This document shows, in pieces, positions 24,508 to 32,840 of a stretch of DNA of 51,180 nucleotides. The notes under the pieces are model-generated. The model was not told the origin of the DNA. It ran no database searches and worked only from the letters and a program-made list of their open reading frames with translations. This DNA comes from JBNJDJ01 sp051744845. GTDB lineage: Bacteria > Bacillota > Clostridia > Peptostreptococcales > Acidaminobacteraceae. The position numbers and the translations under genes are program-made. How positions within the stretch are numbered: position 1 is the stretch's first letter; the number at the start of each line of letters is the position of its first letter. Location of the stretch: the NCBI GenBank assembly GCA_051744845.1, contig JBNJDJ010000007.1:1-51180 (forward strand). Direction: 5' to 3'.

Positions 24508-25416
24508 ATGAAAAAAGGATATATAGCTATTTTTATAGCAGTAATAGCTTGGGGACTTAGTTTTTTAAATTCAAAAATAGCACTTAAGGCTTTACAACCT
24601 ATGACACTTTGTTTTTTAAGATTTTCTATTGCCTTAATTATACTTTCAACAATTGCAATAATTACTAAAAGAGATTTAAAAATTAAAAGGAAAGATTTAA
24701 AATACTTTATACTAGCAGGTGGAGTAGGTATAACTGTATATTTTTATTTTGAAAACAATGGTGTTAAATATATAAGACCTTCTGCTGCGTCTTTAATTTT
24801 AGCAGGTTTACCGATAGCTACAATGATTGGAGAAAGTATAAGAAAACATAAAAAAATGACTAAAAGAATGATTATTAGTGGAATAATTTCTTTAATTGGA
24901 GTAGCAATAATTATATCTAAAGATTTAAGTTTAAATTCAATGTTTAAATCTAGTGCTCTAAAAGGTTACATAATGATGTTTTTTGCAATTATTTCCTGGG
25001 TAATTTATTCTTTGTCAACTGAGCAATTGTTTGATAAATATAATCAATTTAAAATAGTTTATTATCAATTTGTATTTGGTACTGCTTTTGCTTTCCCATT
25101 TATTTTTGTAGAAAATAATCATCTTGATTTAGTTAATCAAGAAACGATTATAAATGTTTTTATGCTAGGTATATTTGCATCAACTATCGGATTTTTTTCA
25201 TATAATTATGCAATGAAAAAATTAGGTATTTCTAAAAGTTCACTGTTTATTAATTTTATACCTTTAGTAACTTTAATATTTAGTTATTTTTATTATGGAG
25301 AACTTTTACATTTCAGACAAATTTTTGGAGGTTTATTAATAATTGCAGCTGTTATTAATTCTAATAATAATGAAGAAGTAGTTAAATCTAGTAAGCAAAA
25401 GATAATTGGTGATTAA
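24508..25416 (+). CDS. EamA/DMT-family metabolite transporter
   Basis: A drug/metabolite transporter superfamily permease, 302 residues, with ten predicted helices in two EamA repeats. The first repeat begins YIAIFIAVIAWGLSFLNSKI and has PMTLCFLRF. The second begins GYIMMFFAIISWVIYSLS and ends with the SSLFINFIPLVTLIFSYFYYGE helices. Such proteins usually export amino acids or other metabolites; the substrate here is unknown. GGGGGAA precedes the ATG and the gene follows the flavoprotein gene closely. Confidence 0.92.
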   Translation: MKKGYIAIFIAVIAWGLSFLNSKIALKALQPMTLCFLRFSIALIILSTIAIITKRDLKIKRKDLKYFILAGGVGITVYFYFENNGVKYIRPSAASLILAGLPIATMIGESIRKHKKMTKRMIISGIISLIGVAIIISKDLSLNSMFKSSALKGYIMMFFAIISWVIYSLSTEQLFDKYNQFKIVYYQFVFGTAFAFPFIFVENNHLDLVNQETIINVFMLGIFASTIGFFSYNYAMKKLGISKSSLFINFIPLVTLIFSYFYYGELLHFRQIFGGLLIIAAVINSNNNEEVVKSSKQKIIGD

Positions 25417-25458
25417 AAAAAATAATAAATTGCCGATATTATTAATGGAGGTAATTTT

Positions 25459-27219
25459 ATGAAAATAAATTCTTTTTTAAAACAGCCAAATAGTCAAAAT
25501 GTAGAAAAGACTAAAAAAGAAGTCGTAGATACTGAAAATGAACTAACTAAAAAAGGTATTAAAACTACTAAAGAAAATAAAAAAATATACGATGTTTTAA
25601 AAGATAATAATATAGAGGTTAGTAAAGAAAATATTGATAAAGTGAAAAATATATTTAAAGAATTAGAAGGAGATTTTACTACAAAGCTTAATTCTTTAAA
25701 CACTCTTTTAAAAAAAGATATTGATTTAACTTCTAAAAATTTAAAAGCTATACATAAAACTTTAAATATGAATTTAGATTATTCTAAAATAATATCTACT
25801 TTAGAAAAGTTCTTTGAAAAAAATGAAATTAATTATGAAAAACTTTTAAAAACAAATAATTTTTCAGATGAATTTGTTAAGTCTTTTTTAGAAGAATTTG
25901 ATTATAAGTTAAATTCAAAAGATAATTCAGAAGATAATTCAAAAAAAAATTTAAAGAATAATTTAAAAAATAATTTAAAAAAATTTATAAATAACGAAAA
26001 AGATCTAAAAGAAAATGATAAAAAAATAGCTAAAGATTTAATTGAAGATATAAAAAAACCAGAAGATAATTTAGAAGGTTTAAATAAACAGGTAAAAGAA
26101 GTATTAGATAATTTAAAACAAGATATAGGTTTACCTAACGACTTTTTAGTAAATGATAATTTTAAAAAGTTTTTAGTACAAAAAACAAATAAAAAAATGA
26201 CTCAAGTTAAAAAGGAATTTGATACTTTCCAAAATAAAAATAAAGAGCTAATTAAAAATATGATAAATAATAAACCTAGTTCAAATGATTTACAAAAGGT
26301 AATTAAGAATTTTGATAAAATTATAATGAAATCAAATATTACTTTATATACATCAATGAAACAAGAAAAAGATTTAATACAAATGTCTTCTAAATTAAAA
26401 GAAGCGAAAGATCTTTTAGAATCAAATAATATTAATAAATCAAAACAAATATTGAAAAATATTTTAAAAAAATTAGAAAAAATAGATTTTAAACCAAAAG
26501 ATGTTAAAATAAAAGCCTTTATGGAATCTAAAGCAAAGGAAATTTTATTTAATAAAAATGATTTAAATGAAGTTAAATCTAAGTTATATAATAAAGAACC
26601 TAAAGGTGTTAGAGACCAAGTTGAAATTTTAAGAAAAACGGGTCTTAATCATGAATCTGAAGTAATTCAAAATTTAGAAAAAGATGAAAACCAAAATATA
26701 GATTTGAAAAATTTAAAATCTATGCTTTTAAAGCTTTCAAATAATGAGACTAGTTTTGAATCTAAAGAGAGTTTAAGTAATTTAAGAGGTAATCAATTAT
26801 TAAATAAAGTAGAAGTAAATGCAAATATGCAAAATAACTTTTTAAATATTCCTTATGTTGCCAATGGAAAAATAAAAAATATTGATCTTTTTATTAATTC
26901 GAAAAAAGAAAGTGAGAGCTTAGATTGGAAGAATACAACTTTATATTTTGAAATGGATTTGAAAAGCTATGGTAAAACAGGTATAAAAATATCTGTAACT
27001 GATAAATATATGAATATGAAAGTTTTAAATGACAATAAATCATTTAAAAAAGATACTAAAGAAGTTTTTAATGAGTTTTTGAATAATCTAAGTGATATAG
27101 GTTATGAAAAAGGAAAAGTAGTATTTGTAAGATTTAATGAAAAAGAAACTAATAAAGATAAAATAAAGTTAGTTGATAAATCTTTAGATAATAATAAAGG
27201 ATTTGATATTAAAATATGA
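25459..27219 (+). CDS. FliK-like flagellar hook-length control protein
   Basis: A 586-residue Lys/Asn-rich protein. The first 430 residues are low in conservation and mostly helical, as in the ruler part of FliK. The C-terminal domain from about residue 450 has the FliK-type beta pattern (TTLYFEMDLKSYGKTGIKIS, then FNEFLNNLSDIGYEKGKV). GGAGG precedes the ATG. Its stop overlaps the start of the FlhB-like gene (ATGA), and FlhB is the partner of FliK in substrate-specificity switching. This linkage is the strongest support. It lies outside a main flagellar operon, so it may be a second FliK-type protein. Confidence 0.7.
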   Translation: MKINSFLKQPNSQNVEKTKKEVVDTENELTKKGIKTTKENKKIYDVLKDNNIEVSKENIDKVKNIFKELEGDFTTKLNSLNTLLKKDIDLTSKNLKAIHKTLNMNLDYSKIISTLEKFFEKNEINYEKLLKTNNFSDEFVKSFLEEFDYKLNSKDNSEDNSKKNLKNNLKNNLKKFINNEKDLKENDKKIAKDLIEDIKKPEDNLEGLNKQVKEVLDNLKQDIGLPNDFLVNDNFKKFLVQKTNKKMTQVKKEFDTFQNKNKELIKNMINNKPSSNDLQKVIKNFDKIIMKSNITLYTSMKQEKDLIQMSSKLKEAKDLLESNNINKSKQILKNILKKLEKIDFKPKDVKIKAFMESKAKEILFNKNDLNEVKSKLYNKEPKGVRDQVEILRKTGLNHESEVIQNLEKDENQNIDLKNLKSMLLKLSNNETSFESKESLSNLRGNQLLNKVEVNANMQNNFLNIPYVANGKIKNIDLFINSKKESESLDWKNTTLYFEMDLKSYGKTGIKISVTDKYMNMKVLNDNKSFKKDTKEVFNEFLNNLSDIGYEKGKVVFVRFNEKETNKDKIKLVDKSLDNNKGFDIKI

Positions 27220-27431
27220 AAGATAATAAAGCGTTAGATAAAATTAGTAAAGAATATATTGAAAAAGCCAAAAAAGAAGATATTTTAATAGAAGATGATT
27301 TTAAAACTTTAAAAAATCAAATCGATATGGATATTAGGGAAAATATTCCTCCGCAGCTTATGAGCATTGTTTCAGGTATAGTAAATATTGTTGAAAAGAT
27401 AGAGGTAGATAATGAAGATAAGAAAAAATAA
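27216..27431 (+). CDS. FlhB-like C-terminal domain protein
   Basis: A 71-residue protein resembling the cytoplasmic C-terminal domain of the flagellar export switch FlhB (EscU/YscU family). It has the pattern DILIEDDFKTLKNQIDMDI followed by ENIPPQLMSIVSGIVNIVE. It has no membrane helices and no NPTH autocleavage motif, so it represents only the part after the cleavage site. Such stand-alone FlhB-like proteins occur in many Bacillota beside fliK-like genes. It shares ATGA with the upstream gene and overlaps the downstream yaaR gene by 20 bases. Confidence 0.75.
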   Translation: MKDNKALDKISKEYIEKAKKEDILIEDDFKTLKNQIDMDIRENIPPQLMSIVSGIVNIVEKIEVDNEDKKK

Positions 27432-27858
27432 AAAAACAAGTGAATTAAAAGATATAAAGAAAAAAATTAAAAATGCAGATAGTAATGAAAGATTGTCTTT
27501 TACTGAAATTTTAAATGTAGCTAAAGAAGAAAAGAAAAAACAAGAATTAGAGAAAATTTTAGAAAAAATTAATAAAAAAGGTCAAGAATTAATAGATAAT
27601 CGAACTGTTGAAAATTTACTTAGTTATAAAAAGATGATTAAAAATTTTGTAGAAGATGCTGTAGATTTTGGTTTAACTGTTAATGCCAAAAGAGGTTATG
27701 GTGCTAGTGGAAGGACTAAGATTTTAAGAACTATAAATGAAATTGATAAAGAATTAGTTAAAATAACTGATATAATAATAAATCAAGAAAAAAGAGGAGT
27801 ATCTCTTTTAAAAAAAGTTGGAAAAATGGAAGGTTTATTAGTAGATATTTTTATTTAA
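27412..27858 (+). CDS. YaaR-family protein (DUF327)
   Basis: A 148-residue protein of the YaaR family. It has RLSFTEILNVAKEEKKKQEL, ELIDNRTVENLLSYKKMIKN, RGYGASGRTKILRTINEID and the closing KKVGKMEGLLVDIFI, in the usual order and length. It overlaps the FlhB-like gene by 20 bases and has GAGGTAG upstream. YaaR is of unknown function; its coupling here with FliK-like and FlhB-like genes suggests a flagellar or secretion link. Confidence 0.88.
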   Translation: MKIRKNKKTSELKDIKKKIKNADSNERLSFTEILNVAKEEKKKQELEKILEKINKKGQELIDNRTVENLLSYKKMIKNFVEDAVDFGLTVNAKRGYGASGRTKILRTINEIDKELVKITDIIINQEKRGVSLLKKVGKMEGLLVDIFI

Positions 27859-27888
27859 AAATCGCCATCGTGAGATAGCGATTTTTTT
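27856..27888. terminator. Bidirectional terminator between yaaR and aminopeptidase
   Basis: AAAAATCGC pairs with GCGATTTTT around an inner ATC/GAT helix and a GTGA loop, flanked by T runs on both strands. It separates two convergent genes whose stops are about 35 bases apart. Confidence 0.88.
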
Positions 27889-27893
27889 AATAC

Positions 27894-29129
27894 TTAAATA
27901 TTCCAGTTTCCATCTTTAAATATTTGAATTTCTTCTCCATCAAAAGTTTCTCCATAAATATTTAAATTTGGAGATCCAATCATAAAGTCAACATGAGTTA
28001 GAGATTTATTAAATCCAATTTCTTTAAGTTCATCATCTGTAAGTACACTTCCGTTTTCAACACAAGACATATATGCATTTCCTATAGCTAAATGACAAGA
28101 TGCATTTTCATCAAAAAGTGTATTAAAATATATTGTATCTTTTTGAGAAATAGGAGATTTATGAGGAACTAAAGCAACTTCTCCTAAGTATTGAGAGCCT
28201 TCGTCTGTTTCAATTAAGTTTTTAAGATACTCTTGTCCTTTTTCAGCTTCAAAATCAACTATTTTACCATCTTCAAAAGTTATATTAAAGTTTTCAATTA
28301 AATTTCCAGAATAGCTTAATGGTTTAGTGCTATGAACTACTCCATTTACTCCATTCTTTTTAGGAAGAGTAAAAACTTCTTCAGTAGGTATATTTGCTAG
28401 ATAATTTGTTTTTTCTTCTAAAGTTTTATCATCTGCACCACACCAAATATGTTTCTTAGAAAGCTCAATAGTTAAATCAGTTTTATCTGATTTATAATGT
28501 AACTTTTTAAATTTCTTATTATTTAAAAATTTAACTTTTTCATTTAACTTTTCAATATGATTTTCCCAAGCTTTAATAGGATTATCATTATTTATTCTAG
28601 TTATTTCAAAAATGTGTTCCCAAAGTTTTTCAATAGCTTCCTTCTCTTCTAGATCAGGAAAAACTCTTTTTGCCCAGTCTTTATTAGGATATGCAAGTAA
28701 TGACCAAGCAGAGTTTCCGCCCATAATATAGTCTTTATATTCTTTACTTGCTTTTTGTTGTGTGATAGTATAAGTTTTCATTCTTTCAGAATCAATATCT
28801 TTCATTAAATCAGGATCGTTAGAAATAATTGAAAGTAAAGCAGCGCCTTTTTTAACATGATTTTCTAAAAGTCCATCAATTTCCCATTTTCTTGCTTCTT
28901 TTAAAGTTTTTTCAGGTGCCATTTTAAGTTTAGTATGTTTACATATTTCATCATAGTATTTAACTATTACATTTTTAGCTCCTGCTTCATAACATTTTTT
29001 AACAATTAATCTTGCAAGATCAGTTGTATTTACTGGTGCTTTTAAAATAACTTCTTGATCTTTTTGTACATTAATTCCAACATTTACAGCTAGTTCAGCA
29101 TATTTTTCTAAATTTTTTGAAAAATCCAT
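27894..29129 (-). CDS. M29-family aminopeptidase (AmpS/PepS type)
   Basis: Cytoplasmic metal-dependent aminopeptidase, 411 residues, the usual length for M29. The metal-binding segments are visible: NIPTEEVFTLP, LGEVALVP, ENASCHLAIGNAY and SLTHVDFMIGS. Together they supply the Glu, His and Asp ligands of the two-metal site. It trims N-terminal amino acids from peptides, which fits an organism with the oligopeptide importer at 38297-44334. AAGGAGTG precedes the start. It is transcribed alone, convergent with yaaR. Confidence 0.95.
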   Translation of the reverse strand: MDFSKNLEKYAELAVNVGINVQKDQEVILKAPVNTTDLARLIVKKCYEAGAKNVIVKYYDEICKHTKLKMAPEKTLKEARKWEIDGLLENHVKKGAALLSIISNDPDLMKDIDSERMKTYTITQQKASKEYKDYIMGGNSAWSLLAYPNKDWAKRVFPDLEEKEAIEKLWEHIFEITRINNDNPIKAWENHIEKLNEKVKFLNNKKFKKLHYKSDKTDLTIELSKKHIWCGADDKTLEEKTNYLANIPTEEVFTLPKKNGVNGVVHSTKPLSYSGNLIENFNITFEDGKIVDFEAEKGQEYLKNLIETDEGSQYLGEVALVPHKSPISQKDTIYFNTLFDENASCHLAIGNAYMSCVENGSVLTDDELKEIGFNKSLTHVDFMIGSPNLNIYGETFDGEEIQIFKDGNWNI

Positions 29130-29218
29130 TTACATCACTCCTTAAGGCAATTATAACATATCTTAAAGATTTTATATTTTAAAATTTTGTAATTAATTAA
29201 AAAAAGTTTAAAAAACAT

Positions 29219-29247
29219 TTGACAATATTAACTAAATGTAATATTAT
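29219..29247 (+). promoter_or_regulatory. asnA T-box promoter
   Basis: TTGACA (29219-29224), 17 bases, then TATTAT (29242-29247). It is close to consensus and correctly placed to start the T-box leader about 25-30 bases before stem I. Confidence 0.8.
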
Positions 29248-29278
29248 TAGTTTTAATAAAATATAAGTAAATATTTGA

Positions 29279-29535
29279 AGCAATGAGAAAAAGAAGTATG
29301 TTAAATTAGTTTATGTTAGCGAGTTAGGGATAGTGTAAGCCTAGTGATAAGCGTTTAATTGAAAAACATTTTCTAGCTGTTAATCGAAACCACAAGGGAG
29401 TAGATTTAACCGGGTCTGACCGTTATATCAGTAGAGTATCGATTAGTTTCTGTACTTAATTAAGTAAATAAAAGGTGGTACCGCGAAGAATATATAGTCT
29501 TTCGTCCTTATACAAGGATGGAAGGCTTTTTTTAT
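29279..29535 (+). ncRNA. T-box leader of asnA
   Basis: A T-box antitermination leader. The AGTA motif of the specifier loop (29295-29298) faces CGAAACCACAAGGGAGTAG (29385 on). The conserved T-box sequence AGGTGGTACCGCG is at 29473-29485. The terminator stem 29496-29509 with 29514-29527 is followed by a T run. The standard GAA-NNN-A spacing gives specifier ACC (Thr) at 29389-29391; shifting one base gives AAC (Asn), which suits asnA better. The tRNA sensed is therefore uncertain. Confidence 0.95.
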
Positions 29536-29596
29536 TTATAAAAAAGTACAGACTATTATAAATGGATAAGTCAAAAGAATAATTAGGAGGAAAAGT

Positions 29597-30604
29597 ATGA
29601 AAAAATTAGAAATGGTTGAAGGTTATGAATCAAAAATGTCACTTATGGAAACAGAGGTAGCTATTAAGGAAACAAAAGATTTTTTTGAAAGGGATTTAGC
29701 AAAAAAATTAGATTTAACAAGAGTTTCTGCCCCTTTATATGTATTACCAGAAACAGGGTTAAATGATGATTTAAATGGTGTAGAAAGACCAGTAGCATTT
29801 GATATTAAAGAAACTGGAGATGTAGCAGAAATTGTTCATTCATTAGCTAAATGGAAGAGAATGTCACTTTATAAATATGGAATAGAAGCTGGTAAAGGAC
29901 TTTATACTGATATGGATGCTATTAGAAGAGATGAAGAATTAGATAACTTACATTCAATATATGTAGACCAATGGGATTGGGAAAAAGCTATAACTAAAGA
30001 AGAAAGAACAGAAGAATATTTAAAAAGTGTAGTTAAAAAAATATATAAAGTTTTTAGAGATTTAGAACTTTATTTATTTGAAAAGTATCCATATTTAGAA
30101 AGAAATTTACCTAAAGATATTAAATTTATAACTACTCAACAGTTAGAAGATATGTATCCTGACTTAACACCACAACAAAGAGAAGATAAAATTGCTAAAA
30201 AACATTATGCTGTATTTATTCAAAAAATTGGTGGAGAACTTAAATCAGGTGAAAAGCACGATGGAAGAGCTCCAGATTATGATGATTGGGAATTAAATGG
30301 AGATATAATATTTTGGAACCCAGTATTAAAAAGGGCTTTTGAATTATCTTCAATGGGAATAAGGGTAGATAAAGATGCTTTAGAAAAACAACTTAAAATT
30401 AGAGGTTGTGAAGAAAGAAAAGAAAGAAAGTTTCATAAGATGCTTATAGATGGGAAATTACCACTTTCAATTGGTGGAGGAATTGGTCAATCTAGAATAT
30501 GTATGTTCTTTTTAAGAAAAGCTCATATAGGTGAAGTTCAAGCAAGTATTTGGCCAGATAAAATGGTACAAGATTGTAAAGAAGCTGGGATACATTTATT
30601 ATAA
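29597..30604 (+). CDS. asnA: Aspartate-ammonia ligase
   Basis: AsnA makes free asparagine from aspartate, ammonia and ATP, with AMP release. The protein has 335 residues and a class II aminoacyl-tRNA-synthetase-like fold. Recognisable blocks are RVSAPLYVLPETGLNDDLNG, GKGLYTDMDAIRRDE, SIYVDQWDWE and the C-terminal LPLSIGGGIGQSRICMFFL. AGGAGG precedes the ATG. Expression is governed by the T-box leader, so it should respond to uncharged tRNA. A strong terminator follows, making it a one-gene unit. Confidence 0.97.
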   Translation: MKKLEMVEGYESKMSLMETEVAIKETKDFFERDLAKKLDLTRVSAPLYVLPETGLNDDLNGVERPVAFDIKETGDVAEIVHSLAKWKRMSLYKYGIEAGKGLYTDMDAIRRDEELDNLHSIYVDQWDWEKAITKEERTEEYLKSVVKKIYKVFRDLELYLFEKYPYLERNLPKDIKFITTQQLEDMYPDLTPQQREDKIAKKHYAVFIQKIGGELKSGEKHDGRAPDYDDWELNGDIIFWNPVLKRAFELSSMGIRVDKDALEKQLKIRGCEERKERKFHKMLIDGKLPLSIGGGIGQSRICMFFLRKAHIGEVQASIWPDKMVQDCKEAGIHLL

Positions 30605-30611
30605 TTAAAAT

Positions 30612-30650
30612 AACCTAACTATTTTCTTAGTTAGGTTTTATTTTTTTAAA
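30612..30650 (+). terminator. Terminator after asnA
   Basis: AACCTAACTA (30612-30621) pairs with TAGTTAGGTT (30628-30637), a perfect 10-bp stem followed by a T-rich run. Confidence 0.9.
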
Positions 30651-30677
30651 AAACATGATATTATAATATTAGTTTTT

Positions 30678-30701
30678 AGAAATCTTTGGATTTCTTTTTT
30701 T
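30678..30701 (+). terminator. Hairpin with T run in pcrA leader
   Basis: AGAAATC (30678-30684) pairs with GATTTCT (30689-30695) across TTTG, then six to seven T residues. A TATAAT at 30662-30667 could start transcripts about 5-10 bases before it. It may be a second asnA terminator or an attenuator at the head of the pcrA operon. Confidence 0.55.
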
Positions 30702-30728
30702 AGTAGAAATAAATAGTTTGGAGTGAAT

Positions 30729-32840
30729 ATGGAATTAAGTAATTTAAATACTCAGCAAAGAAAAGCTGTAGAAAAAATTGATGGTCCTTTATTAGTTTTA
30801 GCAGGAGCAGGTAGTGGAAAAACTAGAGTTTTAACTCATAAAATAGCTTATTTAATAGAAAATAAAAATGTTTTTCCAAGTGAAATTTTAGCAATAACAT
30901 TTACTAATAAAGCTGCTGATGAAATGAAAGAAAGAATTAATAAATTATTAAAAGGTAATCCTTTTGGACTTTGGATGGGAACTTTTCATTCAATTTGTCT
31001 AAAAATATTACGACGAAATGCTAAAAAAATTGGATACACAAGTGATTTTACTATATACGATACATTAGATCAAAAAACAGTAATAAAGAATTGTATGGAT
31101 AAATTAAATATTGATAAGAAAAAATTTAAGCCTAAAATGGTAATGAATATTATATCTATGGCTAAAAATGAATTGATTGATCCAGTACAATTTGAAAAAA
31201 TTCACGGTGATGATTTTAAATATGAAAAATTTATAAAAATATATAAAATGTATCAAAAGAGAATTGAAAATTCTAACGCAATGGATTTTAATGATTTAAT
31301 AAATAAAACTATTTATTTATTAAATGAAAATGAAGAAGTATTAGAATTTTATAAAGATAAATTTAAACATATTTTAATAGATGAATATCAAGATACAAAT
31401 TACGCTCAATATGTATTTGCTTCACTTTTAGCAGGTGAAGGTGGAAATATTTGTGCTGTAGGTGATGGAGATCAATCTATTTATAAATTTAGAGGTGCAG
31501 ATATTAGAAATATTCATGAATTTGAAAAAGATTATAAAGATGCAAAAATTATTAAATTAGAAAGAAATTATAGATCTACTAAAAATATCTTAAAAGCTGC
31601 AAATGAGGTAATAAAAAATAATAGATCTAGAAAACCTAAAGATCTTTGGACTGACAAGGATAAAGGGGATTTTATTTATACTTATGAAGCTTATAATCAA
31701 AATGATGAAGCAGATTATGTATATAAAAAGATAAAACAATTCAAAGAAAAAAATTATGATGAATTTGCTATCTTATATAGAACAAATGCTCAATCAAGAG
31801 CTCTAGAAGAAAAGTTTATGAAAAAAGGAATTCCTTATCAGATTCTTGGAGGTCTAAAGTTTTATGAAAGAAAAGAAATAAAAGATGTATTAGGTTATTT
31901 AAAACTTATACAAAATCCTTTAGATAATGTAGCTTTTGAAAGAGTTGTAAATGTTCCTAAAAGAGGTATAGGAAAAAGAAGTGTAGAAAAATTAGTAAAT
32001 TTTTGTGATAAAAGAGGTCTTTCACTTTACGAAGGCTTATTAGAAATTGAGTCTGTTGATAAACTTTCGACAAGGGCTAAGAATAAATATAAAGCATTTA
32101 GACAAATAATCAGAAATTCAAGAAAATTATTAGATTCTAAAAATGCTTTAGAAATTTTTGAACATATTTTAGAAAAATCTAAATATATGGAAAAATTAAA
32201 ATTAAAAGGAACTACTAAAGCTCAAACTAGAATTGAAAATATATTAGAGTTTAAGTCTGTAATCGAAGAATTTGTAAAAGAAAATGAAGATGAAGCTTTA
32301 TCTAATTTTTTAGCAGAAGTCACTTTACAAACAAGTGTAGATACAATGGATGATGAGCAAAAAGGTGTATTAATGTTAACTGTCCACAGTGCTAAAGGAT
32401 TAGAATTTCCTAATGTATTTTTAGTAGGAATGGAAGAAAATATTTTTCCATCATATATGTCAAAAGATAATGAAGAAGATATTGAGGAAGAAAGAAGACT
32501 TTGTTATGTAGGAATAACTCGTGCTCAAAAAAGACTTTTCATTACACATGCAACTTCAAGACTTTTATATGGAAGAAATCATAGAAATGAATCGTCTAGA
32601 TTTTTAGAAGAAATACCTGAGAATTTAAAAAAATATGATCAAAAGAGTTTAATTACTCAAAATAATAAAAATGAAGTAAAAAAAGATACATCAGGATTTT
32701 CACCTGGAAAAAAAGTAAAACATAAACAATTTGGAGTTGGAACTATTATTGAATTAAAAGAAGATATTGTAACTATAGCATTTCCAAATCAAGGTATGAA
32801 AAAATTAATGATTGATATTGCGCCAATTGAGGTGATATAA
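30729..32840 (+). CDS. pcrA: ATP-dependent DNA helicase PcrA (UvrD family)
   Basis: A superfamily 1A helicase of 703 residues used in repair and in clearing proteins from DNA. The start is the ATG at 30729 after GGAG; a GTG six bases upstream is less likely. Motifs in order are Walker A AGAGSGKTR, DEYQDTN (motif II), QSIYKFRGAD (III), TVHSAKGLEF (V) and YVGITRAQ (VI). The C-terminal GKKVKHKQFGVGTI is the Tudor-like RNA-polymerase-binding domain of PcrA. The stop overlaps the ligA start (TAATG), matching the conserved pcrA-ligA order in Bacillota. Confidence 0.97.
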   Translation: MELSNLNTQQRKAVEKIDGPLLVLAGAGSGKTRVLTHKIAYLIENKNVFPSEILAITFTNKAADEMKERINKLLKGNPFGLWMGTFHSICLKILRRNAKKIGYTSDFTIYDTLDQKTVIKNCMDKLNIDKKKFKPKMVMNIISMAKNELIDPVQFEKIHGDDFKYEKFIKIYKMYQKRIENSNAMDFNDLINKTIYLLNENEEVLEFYKDKFKHILIDEYQDTNYAQYVFASLLAGEGGNICAVGDGDQSIYKFRGADIRNIHEFEKDYKDAKIIKLERNYRSTKNILKAANEVIKNNRSRKPKDLWTDKDKGDFIYTYEAYNQNDEADYVYKKIKQFKEKNYDEFAILYRTNAQSRALEEKFMKKGIPYQILGGLKFYERKEIKDVLGYLKLIQNPLDNVAFERVVNVPKRGIGKRSVEKLVNFCDKRGLSLYEGLLEIESVDKLSTRAKNKYKAFRQIIRNSRKLLDSKNALEIFEHILEKSKYMEKLKLKGTTKAQTRIENILEFKSVIEEFVKENEDEALSNFLAEVTLQTSVDTMDDEQKGVLMLTVHSAKGLEFPNVFLVGMEENIFPSYMSKDNEEDIEEERRLCYVGITRAQKRLFITHATSRLLYGRNHRNESSRFLEEIPENLKKYDQKSLITQNNKNEVKKDTSGFSPGKKVKHKQFGVGTIIELKEDIVTIAFPNQGMKKLMIDIAPIEVI

